Shown: positions 1 through 6,205, counted from the first letter of the stretch. The stretch is 8,603 nt of DNA from Chloroflexota bacterium (GCA_021815005.1 JAKAHL010000063.1:1-8603), one strand, 5' to 3'. Notes: generated by a model not told the origin, from the sequence alone. Translations and numbers: made by a program.

Positions 1-60
1 CCGTCCAGCGGCGCCAGCCCGCGCCAGCAGGCGGCCGGTCGGCCCGCGCTGCCCCGAGCC
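1..60. other. Left edge, no gene recognised
   Basis: These 60 bases lie downstream of the minus-strand peptidase gene, whose TGA is at 63-61. They are GC-rich. No start codon with a ribosome binding site, no convincing hairpin with a T-run and no recognisable protein fragment was seen on either strand. Frame 1 of the plus strand is open here, but it continues as a shadow frame through the peptidase gene, so it is not evidence for a gene. Confidence 0.5.
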
Positions 61-2175
61 TCAGCGGCCGGCGCGGTTCCGCGGCGGGGCCGGGAGCCGG
101 TGCTCACCCCTCACCAGGTAGTGCGCGAACCAGTCGCGCACCTGGACCAGGTTCTCGGCGCGGCGGAACGGCGTGCCCGACCGCGTGAGCTCGTGGCTCT
201 CGTCGGGGACGCGCATGAGCCGCACCGGCCGCCGCAGCGAGCGCAGGACCGTGAACAGCATCTCGGCCTGGCCGATGGTGCACCGCAGGTCGTGCTCGGC
301 ATGCTGGATCAGCAGCGGCGTGCGGACGTTCTTGGCCAGCGAGATGGGCGAGATCGACCAGAAGTAGGACGGGTCCTCCCACGGCAGGCGCCCGAACTCG
401 ATCTCCGCCCACTCCCCGCCCGAGATGTCCCCGGTGAGGAACAGCGTGCCCATGTCCACGACCGAGCGGCAGGTGACCGCGGCCCTGAAGCGGTCGGTGC
501 GCCCCACGATCCAGTTGGTCAGGTAGCCGCCGTACGAGCCGCCGGTGACGCCGAGCCGCTCGGGGTCCGCGAGGCCGTCAGCCAGCACCTGGTCCACGCC
601 GGCCATCACGTCGGCCATGGGCCCGTCGCCCCAGTCGCCGAGGTTGGCACGGTTGAACGCCTCCCCGTACCCCTCGGAGCCGCGCGGGTTCGAGGCCAGC
701 ACGGACACGCCCGCGCCCGCCAGGACCTGCCACTCGAGCACGGGGCTCCAGCCGTACAGCGTGTGCGGCCCGCCGTGGATCTCGAGCGCCATGGGCCGGG
801 CGCCATCGCCGGCCGGGTACAGCCAACCCTGGATGCGCCGCCCGTCGCTGTCCCACCAGCGCTCCAGCGGCTCCACCCAGGCGATCTCGCCCTGGGCCTC
901 CGCGTTGAGCGCGGACACGGCGCGCGGGGTGCGCGTCCCGTCGGGCGCCTCGTCGAGGACGTGCACCTCCGGTAGCCGCGTCGCCGCCGACACCACGGCG
1001 GCGAGGACGTCGCGCCCGCCCGCGGCCACCGCATCCCAGCCGGACAGGTAGTGGTGGCCCGAGGTCAGCCGCGTCGGCTTGGCCCCACCGGCGAGCGGGA
1101 CGCGCCACAGCTCGTAGCTGCCCCGGAACGGCGCAGCGAACAGCAGCCCCGTGCCGTCGGCCGTCGGCCACAGGCGGTGCGGCTCGCCGATCGTGATGTC
1201 GCTGGTCATCGCCGCGTCGGGCTTGAGCTCGCACCCGGCCAGCAGGTCCGTGCCCGCGCCGGCCTCGGACCCGTCCGCCGCGAATCGCCAGATGCCCGTC
1301 CGGAACCCCACCCGGGGGAATCGGTCGCCGAGGGCGATGATGAAAGCGCCGTCGCGCGTCCAGGTCGGGCGCCAGAACGAGGCGTCGGCGCCACCGGCAA
1401 CGGTGGTCTGTCGGCCCGTCGCCACGTCCACCGTGAACAGGGAGCTGCGGCCGTGGATGTCCGGAGCGGCGTGGCGGTTGGCCGCGAACGCGATCCGCGT
1501 CCCGTCCGGCGACCAGGCGATGTCGCTCTCCGGCGTCGGCCCGGCAACCAGCGGCCGCGCCTCGCCGGTGGTCGCGTCCACCAGCCAGACGTGGGCGTCC
1601 TTGTCGTCGATGAACCCCGCGCCGTTGTACTGGTAGCCGAGCTTGTCGATGTAGCGGTAGTCCGACAGCGGCGTCTCGCCGGGCTTGGGCGGCGCGGGCC
1701 GGCCGCGACGGCGCGCGTCGGCCGTCGGGGTGGCGCCGAGTGACGCGGTCAGCACGGCCAGCTGCGTCCCGTCCGGCGACCAGGCGAAGCCCGACACGCC
1801 GCGCGGCAGGTCAGTCAGGCGGCGGGCCTCGCCGCCGTCGAGCGGGAGCAGGTGGACCTGCGACGCGTCCTGGCGGTCCTTCGCCGCCTCGCGCTCGGGC
1901 TCCTCCTCCACGTTGGTGCGCCGGTCGGAGAGGAACGCCAGGGTCCGGCCGTCGGGCGCGAAGCGCGGGTGCGCGTCCGAGCGGGGCCCGTAGGTCAGCC
2001 GACGCGCAGGTGCGGACCCGTCGGCCGGCGCCAGCCAGACCGCGGTGCGGTAGCCGTCCTTGCCAACGGCGGACCGGGTCACGGTGAAGGCCACCCGCCG
2101 GCCATCGGGGGCGAGCTGCGGGTCCGTGGGAACCTGCAGGCGGTAGAGGTCGTCGGGCTGCGCAGGGCGGGGCAC
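61..2175 (-). CDS. S9-family (prolyl oligopeptidase-like) serine peptidase, acylaminoacyl-peptidase type
   Basis: A 704-residue two-domain serine peptidase that likely cleaves short peptides or N-acylated peptides in the cytoplasm; no signal peptide is visible. Residues 1 to about 430 carry repeated beta-propeller blades of the PD40/WD40-like type (APDGRRVAF, APDGRTLAF, SPDGTQLAV, SPDGTRIAF). Residues about 440-690 form the alpha/beta-hydrolase domain, with the HGGPH oxyanion segment, the nucleophile elbow GGSYGGY (Ser547), Asp629 in EHDLRC and His661 in ESHEL, so the catalytic triad is intact. The length fits the S9C family of about 600-700 residues. The start is the GTG at 2175: GGAGG lies 5 bases upstream and the family's N-terminal pattern (DDLYRLQVPTDPQLAPDG) begins at once. 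An in-frame ATG at 2283 would add 36 unrelated Ala/Arg/Pro-rich residues. It follows the ABC exporter on the same strand after 156 bases, and nothing ties it functionally to that exporter. Exact substrate is unknown. Confidence 0.93.
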   Translation of the reverse strand: MPRPAQPDDLYRLQVPTDPQLAPDGRRVAFTVTRSAVGKDGYRTAVWLAPADGSAPARRLTYGPRSDAHPRFAPDGRTLAFLSDRRTNVEEEPEREAAKDRQDASQVHLLPLDGGEARRLTDLPRGVSGFAWSPDGTQLAVLTASLGATPTADARRRGRPAPPKPGETPLSDYRYIDKLGYQYNGAGFIDDKDAHVWLVDATTGEARPLVAGPTPESDIAWSPDGTRIAFAANRHAAPDIHGRSSLFTVDVATGRQTTVAGGADASFWRPTWTRDGAFIIALGDRFPRVGFRTGIWRFAADGSEAGAGTDLLAGCELKPDAAMTSDITIGEPHRLWPTADGTGLLFAAPFRGSYELWRVPLAGGAKPTRLTSGHHYLSGWDAVAAGGRDVLAAVVSAATRLPEVHVLDEAPDGTRTPRAVSALNAEAQGEIAWVEPLERWWDSDGRRIQGWLYPAGDGARPMALEIHGGPHTLYGWSPVLEWQVLAGAGVSVLASNPRGSEGYGEAFNRANLGDWGDGPMADVMAGVDQVLADGLADPERLGVTGGSYGGYLTNWIVGRTDRFRAAVTCRSVVDMGTLFLTGDISGGEWAEIEFGRLPWEDPSYFWSISPISLAKNVRTPLLIQHAEHDLRCTIGQAEMLFTVLRSLRRPVRLMRVPDESHELTRSGTPFRRAENLVQVRDWFAHYLVRGEHRLPAPPRNRAGR

Positions 2176-2180
2176 GGGGT

Positions 2181-2185
2181 CCTCC
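2181..2185 (-). promoter_or_regulatory. Shine-Dalgarno for the S9 peptidase
   Basis: On the minus strand GGAGG is followed by five bases (ACCCC) and then GTG at 2175-2173. This is a near-ideal Shine-Dalgarno and is the main reason to place the start at this GTG rather than at the in-frame ATG at 2283. Confidence 0.75.
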
Positions 2186-2239
2186 GAAGTGCACGGGGCG
2201 CGCGAAACCGGCTCGGACGGGCCGGCGGGATGTGCCGTC

Positions 2240-2245
2240 AGTCTA
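2240..2245 (-). promoter_or_regulatory. Possible -10 element for the S9 peptidase
   Basis: TAGACT on the minus strand matches TAnnnT and is one of few A/T-containing hexamers in the 156-base gap between the permease stop and the peptidase start. It would give a leader of roughly 55-60 nt before the GTG. No good -35 element is seen about 17 bases upstream, so this is tentative. The peptidase may also be read through from the exporter operon. Confidence 0.3.
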
Positions 2246-2313
2246 GCCCGGGCCGATGCCCGGCCGACGGCCGACGGCGCCATGGCGGACCTGCTGTCGC
2301 CACGCGCTCCAGC

Positions 2314-2331
2314 CGGCGCTCCCGCGCGCCG
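2314..2331 (-). terminator. GC hairpin directly after the ABC permease stop
   Basis: On the minus strand, directly after the TAG of the permease, CGGCGC and GCGCCG can pair as a perfect 6-bp stem around a 6-base loop (GCGGGA). No T-run follows, so it is not a canonical intrinsic terminator. It could weaken read-through or protect the 3' end of the exporter mRNA. In DNA this GC-rich, such hairpins occur by chance. Confidence 0.25.
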
Positions 2332-3639
2332 CTATCCGCCCCGGATCGCCCGCCAGAAGACCCGCGGCGAGGGCGGCTGCCCGTACATCACCACACCGGC
2401 GCGGTACACGCGGATGGCGAACAGGGCCACCAGCGGGACGGTCAGCGCCAGCAGCCCCAGCGACAGCGCCAGCTCCCAGGCCTCCACCCGCCCCACCGCC
2501 AGCCGCGACATCATGACGAACGGGCTCCACAGCGGCACGTACGAGGCCACCCGGATGACCGGCGAGTTGCTGCCCGAGAGCGCCAGGACCGCAGGGAAGT
2601 AGCCCGCCACCGCGGGAATGGACAGGGGCAGCGCCACCGTCTGGAGGTCCTCCTCGCGCGACAGCAGTGAGCCCGCCGCCGCGTACAGCGACGCGTACAG
2701 CGCAAACCCCAGCACGAAGTAGACGACGAAACCCAGCAGCAGCCCGGGGGACAGAGCGCCCAGCGAGGCGCCCGCGCCCGAATCTGGCCCGAGCAGCGCG
2801 TCGCCGATCCGGCCCGAGGTCACCAGGGCGAGGAGGGCCGGCACCAGCACCAGGCCCACCTGGGTCAGGCCCGCCAGGCCGATCCCGAGGATCTTGCCCG
2901 CCACCAGCTGCCCGGCCGTGGCGGCGGAGATGAGCAGCTCCATGACCCGGCTGGACTTCTCCGCCACGACCCCCGACGCCACCCACAGCCCGTAGAACAC
3001 GAGGGTGAGGAACGAGAGCACCACGAGCACGATGCCCACGATCCGACGGCTCGCGTAATCGGCCGCGTCGAAGGCAGCTCCGCCGGCCGCGCCACTGGCG
3101 GCGTCGCCGGCATCGGCCACGCTGAACGAGGGCGCGACGAAGGGTCGCGTGGCGCCGGGGTTCGCCCTGGTCCAGTCGAGCACGCCGACCGCGAACGCGC
3201 CCACCTGGAGGAGCTGCGCCTTGTCCGACGCCAGCGCGCCGACGCTGAAGACGTTGAACACGAGACCGCCATCGGCGCCGCGCGCGATTCGCACGGCCGC
3301 CACCAGCCGACCGTCCGTCACCGCGCTCGCCGCCGCGACCGCGTCCCCATACACCGTGAAGGCGAACGTCGCGGTGCCGCCGCTCCCCGCCTGGCCGTTC
3401 AGCACGGTGCCCATCGTGCCGGCGGCCGCCGAGGCCAGCCCGGGCTCCGCCGCGCTGACGGCGATGCCCAGGACCGTCGCCCGGTCGGCCAGCCGCACCG
3501 CGAGCGGGATCAGCGCCACGGCCACGCCCAGCGCGCCGAGCAGGATCGTCGAGGCCACGAACGCCCGCGAGCGCGTGCGCTCCGCGAACTCCCGCCGGGC
3601 GACCAGCCAGATGTTGCGGACGGTCGCCCCGCTGCTCAC
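2332..3639 (-). CDS. ABC-2 type exporter permease, NatB/YhaP-like
   Basis: A 435-residue membrane subunit that would form the export channel together with the ATPase encoded just upstream. The N-terminus has the cytoplasmic pattern WLVARREFAERTRSRAF, followed by a first membrane helix at about residues 24-45. A large extracytoplasmic domain of about 150 residues comes next, rich in Ala, Gly, Val and Thr. Five or so further helices fill residues about 195-415. The conserved cytoplasmic motif EKSSRVMELL begins at residue 227 and is typical of COG1668 (NatB) permeases. The start is a GTG that overlaps the ATPase stop as GTGA, with GGGGGA 6 bases upstream, which indicates translational coupling. 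NatA/NatB in Bacillus exports sodium, but related pairs handle other substrates, so the substrate here is open. The last residues (RAIRGG) are followed at once by a GC hairpin. Confidence 0.9.
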   Translation of the reverse strand: MSSGATVRNIWLVARREFAERTRSRAFVASTILLGALGVAVALIPLAVRLADRATVLGIAVSAAEPGLASAAAGTMGTVLNGQAGSGGTATFAFTVYGDAVAAASAVTDGRLVAAVRIARGADGGLVFNVFSVGALASDKAQLLQVGAFAVGVLDWTRANPGATRPFVAPSFSVADAGDAASGAAGGAAFDAADYASRRIVGIVLVVLSFLTLVFYGLWVASGVVAEKSSRVMELLISAATAGQLVAGKILGIGLAGLTQVGLVLVPALLALVTSGRIGDALLGPDSGAGASLGALSPGLLLGFVVYFVLGFALYASLYAAAGSLLSREEDLQTVALPLSIPAVAGYFPAVLALSGSNSPVIRVASYVPLWSPFVMMSRLAVGRVEAWELALSLGLLALTVPLVALFAIRVYRAGVVMYGQPPSPRVFWRAIRGG

Positions 3640-4583
3640 GAGCCGTCCCCCAGTCCGGGCGCCAGGTGCAGCTCCTGCTCGGCCGGCCGGCCGACCCGGT
3701 CGATGAACACCTGCTCGAGCGACGGGTCCGCCACCTCGAAGTGCAGGACCCGGGCGCCGGCGCCCACCGCGGCGGCCAGGACGGCCTCCGGCTCCAGGCC
3801 ACCCTCGAGCTCCACGGTGGTCCGGTCCATGCCCGCCTGGATGACCCTCGCTCCGGGCACGCGGGCGAGCCACGGCATGCGGTGGTCCCCGGCGACGGAG
3901 ATGCGCACCATCCGGCGCCCGGTGGAGCGGCGGACATCCCGCAGCGGGCCGCCGGCCACCACGCGCCCGCGGTCCACGATGGCCACGGCCTCGCACAGCG
4001 CCTCGGCCACCTCCATCTGGTGCGTGGAGAAGACCACGGTGCGGCCGCGGTCGCGCAGCTCCAGGAACGCCTCGCGCAGGAGCGCCACGTTGACCGGGTC
4101 GAGCCCCGTGAACGGCTCGTCCATGAGCAGGACGGCAGGCTCGTGGAGGACGGCGGCGATGAACTGGGCCTTCTGCTGGTTGCCCTTGGACAGCTGCTCG
4201 GCCCGGCGCCCGGCGAGGTCCTCGGCGCGGAACCGGCGCAGCCAGGCGAGCGCCTCCCGCCGGGCGCGGTCGGGCGGCATGCCGTGGAGCCCGGCGAAGA
4301 AGACCAGCTGGTCGAGCACGCGCATTCGCGGGTACAGCCCGCGCTCCTCCGGCAGGTACCCGAACGTCGAGCGCGGCAGGCGACGGCTCTCGGTGCCCCG
4401 CCAGGTCACCGTGCCCGCGTCGGCCTCCAGGACCCCGAGCGCGATCCGCATCGTCGTGGTCTTGCCGGCGCCGTTGGCGCCCAGGAACCCGAAGACCTGG
4501 CCGGGGGCGACCTCGAACGACAGGCCGTCGAGCGCGACGACAGGCCCGAACCGCTTGTGGAGACCGTCCACCACGAGCACCAT
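3636..4583 (-). CDS. ABC exporter ATP-binding protein, NatA/YhaQ-like with DUF4162 tail
   Basis: A 315-residue nucleotide-binding subunit that powers the neighbouring permease. Visible motifs are Walker A GANGAGKT (residues 35-42, Lys41), a Q-loop region PEERGLYP near residue 79 with Glu where many ABC proteins have Gln (common in this subfamily), the signature LSKGNQQK (131-138), Walker B VLLMDEP with Asp155 and Glu156, the D-loop GLDP, and the H-loop His188 in FSTHQ. Residues about 225-315 form a C-terminal domain of the DUF4162 type, ending in a FEVADPSLEQVFIDRVGR pattern. All catalytic elements are present. The ATG at 4583 is chosen because the ABC homology begins at residue 2. The open frame upstream is unrelated Arg/Ser-rich sequence. 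No Shine-Dalgarno precedes the ATG, but TATGCT lies 8 bases upstream, so the transcript may be leaderless. First gene of a two-gene operon. Confidence 0.93.
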   Translation of the reverse strand: MVLVVDGLHKRFGPVVALDGLSFEVAPGQVFGFLGANGAGKTTTMRIALGVLEADAGTVTWRGTESRRLPRSTFGYLPEERGLYPRMRVLDQLVFFAGLHGMPPDRARREALAWLRRFRAEDLAGRRAEQLSKGNQQKAQFIAAVLHEPAVLLMDEPFTGLDPVNVALLREAFLELRDRGRTVVFSTHQMEVAEALCEAVAIVDRGRVVAGGPLRDVRRSTGRRMVRISVAGDHRMPWLARVPGARVIQAGMDRTTVELEGGLEPEAVLAAAVGAGARVLHFEVADPSLEQVFIDRVGRPAEQELHLAPGLGDGS

Positions 4584-4591
4584 GCGCCGCG

Positions 4592-4597
4592 AGCATA
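4592..4597 (-). promoter_or_regulatory. Possible -10 element (TATGCT) of the ABC exporter operon
   Basis: On the minus strand TATGCT ends 8 bases before the ATPase ATG. A -10 box there would place the transcript start at or within a base or two of the ATG, giving a leaderless mRNA, which agrees with the missing Shine-Dalgarno. The same hexamer is used in the stronger ppk1 promoter at 6264-6269. No clear -35 element is seen. Confidence 0.42.
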
Positions 4598-4623
4598 GCC
4601 GCCCGGGAGGCGGCCGCCTGTGG

Positions 4624-4629
4624 CACGAT
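4624..4629 (+). promoter_or_regulatory. Weak -10-like element before the DUF1232 gene
   Basis: CACGAT lies 6 bases upstream of the ATG at 4636 and keeps only the A and final T of the -10 consensus. The gene has no Shine-Dalgarno close to its start; GGAGG at 4606-4610 is about 25 bases away, too far. A leaderless start is therefore plausible. The divergent region of 4584-4635 would then hold two back-to-back promoters in 52 bases. Confidence 0.22.
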
Positions 4630-4635
4630 CGGGCC

Positions 4636-5058
4636 ATGGGCCCGGACCTCCTGCTGGCCATCGCGGCCGCGCTCGTCGCGATGTGGCTCGCGTGCCTCGC
4701 TCTGTTCTGGCTCGCCCGGCCCAAGGGCGTCCCGGCGCGCGCGGTCGTCGCCGCCATTCCCGACCTGCTGCGCCTGCTGCGCGGCCTGGTCGCGGATCCC
4801 ACGGTCCCGCTGGACGTGCGGATCGTCCTGGTGGGCCTCGTGGCCTGGATCGTCTCGCCGCTCGACCTGATTCCTGAGTTCATCCCGGTGCTCGGCCCGG
4901 TCGACGACGTGGTGGTGGCCGTGGCGGCCCTGCGCTACGTGCGCTGGCGGGTGGGCCTGCCGGGGCTGCGAACCCGGTGGCGCGGCTCGGACGCGAGCTG
5001 GGAGCTGGTCGCGAGGCTCGTCGGCGGCGGGGCGGGGCCGGGCCGGGGGCCGGAGTAG
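4636..5058 (+). CDS. Membrane-anchored DUF1232 (YkvA-like) protein
   Basis: A 140-residue small membrane protein. Residues about 5-27 form a strong hydrophobic helix followed by positively charged ARPKG, so an N-terminal anchor with a cytoplasmic body is likely. The DUF1232 core spans about 58-95 and contains the family hallmark SPLDLIPEFIPVLGPVDD (74-91), which itself is hydrophobic. The biochemical role of DUF1232 proteins is unknown. The C-terminus is Arg/Gly-rich and ends just before the next gene. The ATG at 4636 is the natural start because the hydrophobic helix begins directly after it, and the longer open frame upstream runs antisense through the ABC ATPase. The gene is divergent from the ABC exporter and 10 bases upstream of the DUF971 gene. 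Its stop TAG forms part of a TAGGAT -10-like box for that next gene. Confidence 0.83.
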   Translation: MGPDLLLAIAAALVAMWLACLALFWLARPKGVPARAVVAAIPDLLRLLRGLVADPTVPLDVRIVLVGLVAWIVSPLDLIPEFIPVLGPVDDVVVAVAALRYVRWRVGLPGLRTRWRGSDASWELVARLVGGGAGPGRGPE

Positions 5059-5061
5059 GAT
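5056..5061 (+). promoter_or_regulatory. Likely -10 element (TAGGAT) giving a leaderless DUF971 transcript
   Basis: TAGGAT matches TAnnnT and ends 7 bases before the ATG at 5069, the spacing expected when transcription begins at the start codon. No Shine-Dalgarno lies within the usual 4-10 bases of that ATG. The first three bases are also the stop codon of the DUF1232 gene. The arrangement suggests an internal promoter that can drive the DUF971-YbjQ-membrane-protein group on its own. Confidence 0.45.
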
Positions 5062-5068
5062 TCGGCCC

Positions 5069-5482
5069 ATGCAGGACAACCCCCGAACCCGGCCCCTCCG
5101 TTTCGACGCCGACCGTGCGGCCGGCACCCTCCGCATCGAGTGGGCGGACGGGCACCAGAGCGCCTATGACGCCGTCACGCTGCGCTGGCTGTGCCCGTGC
5201 GCCTACTGCCGCGGCGAGGCCGGCGAGCCCGGCTGGCTGGACTCCAACCCGACCCTCACGCCGGACCAGACCAAGCTGGTGGACCTCGTGCTGGTCGGGA
5301 ACTACGCGATCCAGCCCACCTGGGGCGACGGGCACGACTCGGGGTTCCACTCCTACGACCTGCTCCGCGAGCAGTGTCCGTGCGAGTCCTGCACCGCTGA
5401 GCGCGCCCGCCGCCAGGCGGACGCCGGGGGTGGGCCGGCGGAGACCGCCGGCGAGCGTCACTGGCATGGAGGCAACCGATGA
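5069..5482 (+). CDS. DUF971 (GBBH-like N-terminal domain) putative zinc-binding protein
   Basis: A 137-residue stand-alone DUF971 protein, the domain found at the N-terminus of gamma-butyrobetaine hydroxylase. Family features are LRIEWADGHQSAY (21-33), LRWLCPCAYC (38-47), VGNYAI (76-81) and the WGDGHDSGFHSYDLLR stretch (85-100). Cys42, Cys44, Cys47 and His89 match the Cys3His zinc site of the human enzyme's N-terminal domain in order and approximate spacing. A second CPCESC motif (Cys103, Cys105, Cys108) follows LLREQ. There is no oxygenase domain, so it is not a hydroxylase. Stand-alone DUF971 proteins are often encoded near iron-sulfur or metal genes, but their function is not settled. The tail (110-137) is low-complexity and ends HWHGGNR. 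Its TGA overlaps the ATG of the next gene (ATGA), and that gene's Shine-Dalgarno lies inside this coding region. Confidence 0.88.
   Translation: MQDNPRTRPLRFDADRAAGTLRIEWADGHQSAYDAVTLRWLCPCAYCRGEAGEPGWLDSNPTLTPDQTKLVDLVLVGNYAIQPTWGDGHDSGFHSYDLLREQCPCESCTAERARRQADAGGGPAETAGERHWHGGNR
5468..5472 (+). promoter_or_regulatory. Shine-Dalgarno for the YbjQ-family gene
   Basis: GGAGG sits 6 bases before the ATG at 5479, inside the last codons of the DUF971 gene. It fixes the YbjQ start and supports translational coupling across the ATGA overlap. Confidence 0.75.
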
Positions 5483-5823
5483 TCATCGCGACCGCACCGT
5501 TCATCGCCGGGCACCGCGTCGTCGAGACCAAGGGCCAGGTCTTCGGCCTGGTGGTCCGCAGCCGCGGTCTGGGCGGCAACCTCATGGCCGGCCTGCGCTC
5601 GATCGCGGGCGGCGAGATCCACGAGTACACCAGCCTGCTCGAGGACACGCGGCGCCAGGCGATCGACCGGATGGTCCAGAACGCGGCGATGGTCGGCGCC
5701 AACGCGGTCATCTCGATGCGCTTCGACTCGTCGGAGCTGGCCGGCACGATGTCCGAGATCGTGGCCTACGGGACGGCGGTCGTGGTGGAGGCGGACGCCG
5801 GGGCAGCGCAGCCCGGCGAGTGA
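5479..5823 (+). CDS. YbjQ/UPF0145 family protein
   Basis: A 114-residue protein of the YbjQ/UPF0145 family, named a putative heavy-metal-binding domain although binding has not been firmly established. It covers the whole domain: GHRVVETKGQVFGLVVRSRG (11-30), the central GGEIHEYTSLLEDTRRQAIDRM helix region (44-65), the hallmark GANAVISMRFDSS (73-85) and a final strand (IVAYGTAVVVE). The length is typical for the family of about 100-110 residues, plus a short Ala/Gly-rich tail. Family members form ring-like oligomers in known structures. The start is fixed by the GGAGG 6 bases upstream and the ATGA overlap with the DUF971 gene. The end overlaps the next gene as GTGA, so three genes are likely made together. 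A shared metal- or stress-related job is only an inference from domain names. Confidence 0.88.
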   Translation: MIIATAPFIAGHRVVETKGQVFGLVVRSRGLGGNLMAGLRSIAGGEIHEYTSLLEDTRRQAIDRMVQNAAMVGANAVISMRFDSSELAGTMSEIVAYGTAVVVEADAGAAQPGE

Positions 5824-6179
5824 CCGTGGGCGTGACGCTGGCCCGGGCGCTCATCGGCGGGCTTGGCGTGCTGCTCATGGCGGGCGGGATCGCCCTCATG
5901 GCGGTCCCCGGCGGGGGCGGGGGCCTCGGCGCGGCGCTCTGGCTGTTCGTGCCCGGGGCCATCCTGCTCGCCGCCGTCCTGCTCGAGCGGACCCGCTACC
6001 GGTCGCTGCACGCGGAGCGCACGGGCGACGGCCACGGACCGGGCGGCGGCGAGCCGGCGCGGCCCGACGGCCGCTTCCGGCCAACCGACGAGCGCTTCGT
6101 GGACCCGACCACGGGCGTCCGGATGCGGGTCTGGGTGGACCCGGCCACGGGCGACCGGCGATACGTGGCGGACGCCTGA
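5820..6179 (+). CDS. Small two-helix membrane protein with a C-terminal DPxTGxR repeat
   Basis: A 119-residue protein that I cannot assign to a named family. Two hydrophobic helices (about 8-29 and 36-55) are separated by a tight Gly-rich turn (PGGGGG), so it is a membrane hairpin. A Gly/Pro/Arg-rich linker (about 66-84) follows. The soluble tail RFRPTDERFVDPTTG ends in two tandem 12-residue units, VDPTTGVRMRVW (94-105) and VDPATGDRRYVA (106-117). The tail follows the positively charged ERTRYR segment, so it probably faces the cytoplasm. The GTG at 5820 is chosen because it overlaps the YbjQ stop as GTGA. GTG at 5826 or 5832 are alternatives that would remove two or four residues. It is the last gene of the four-gene run and is followed by a 170-base gap before ppk1. 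The codon use and open frame agree with a real gene, but the function is unknown. Confidence 0.75.
   Translation: MTVGVTLARALIGGLGVLLMAGGIALMAVPGGGGGLGAALWLFVPGAILLAAVLLERTRYRSLHAERTGDGHGPGGGEPARPDGRFRPTDERFVDPTTGVRMRVWVDPATGDRRYVADA
6099..6170 (+). repeat. Two tandem 36-base units encoding VDPxTGxRxxVx
   Basis: The units 6099-6134 and 6135-6170 directly abut. Their first 24 bases match at 22 positions, and the remaining 12 diverge. The encoded pattern VDPxTGxRxxVx occurs twice in exact 12-residue register. The repeat ends two codons before the stop. Confidence 0.85.
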
Positions 6180-6205
6180 CCGCCGCGAGGCGCAGCGAGC
6201 CAGGG

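Noticed and set aside
100..975. Long open frame on the plus strand across the S9 peptidase
   Set aside because: It is antisense to a gene with an intact catalytic triad and propeller repeats. Its product is Arg/Pro/His/Val-rich with no family pattern, as expected for a shadow frame in GC-rich DNA.
1852..2670. Plus-strand open frame spanning the peptidase start and permease end
   Set aside because: It is Arg/Gln/His-rich low-complexity protein, crosses two real genes on the opposite strand, and shows no domain.
2243..3937. 564-residue minus-strand frame overlapping permease and ATPase
   Set aside because: It is out of frame with both well-supported ABC genes; its Arg/Gly-rich composition is a frame-shifted shadow of them.
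61..4583. A functional link between the ABC exporter and the S9 peptidase, such as peptide export with a maturation protease
   Set aside because: The exporter resembles NatA/NatB rather than a peptidase-containing or bacteriocin exporter, no small precursor gene is present, and the peptidase has its own start signals after 156 bases.
3666..4598. 310-residue plus-strand frame antisense to the ABC ATPase
   Set aside because: The minus-strand ATPase has every ABC motif; this frame has only biased composition.
3640..5136. Long N-terminal extension of the permease frame up to 5136
   Set aside because: The upstream part runs out of frame through the ATPase and antisense through the DUF1232 gene. 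The GTGA overlap at 3636-3639 and the family-like N-terminus fix the real permease start at 3639.
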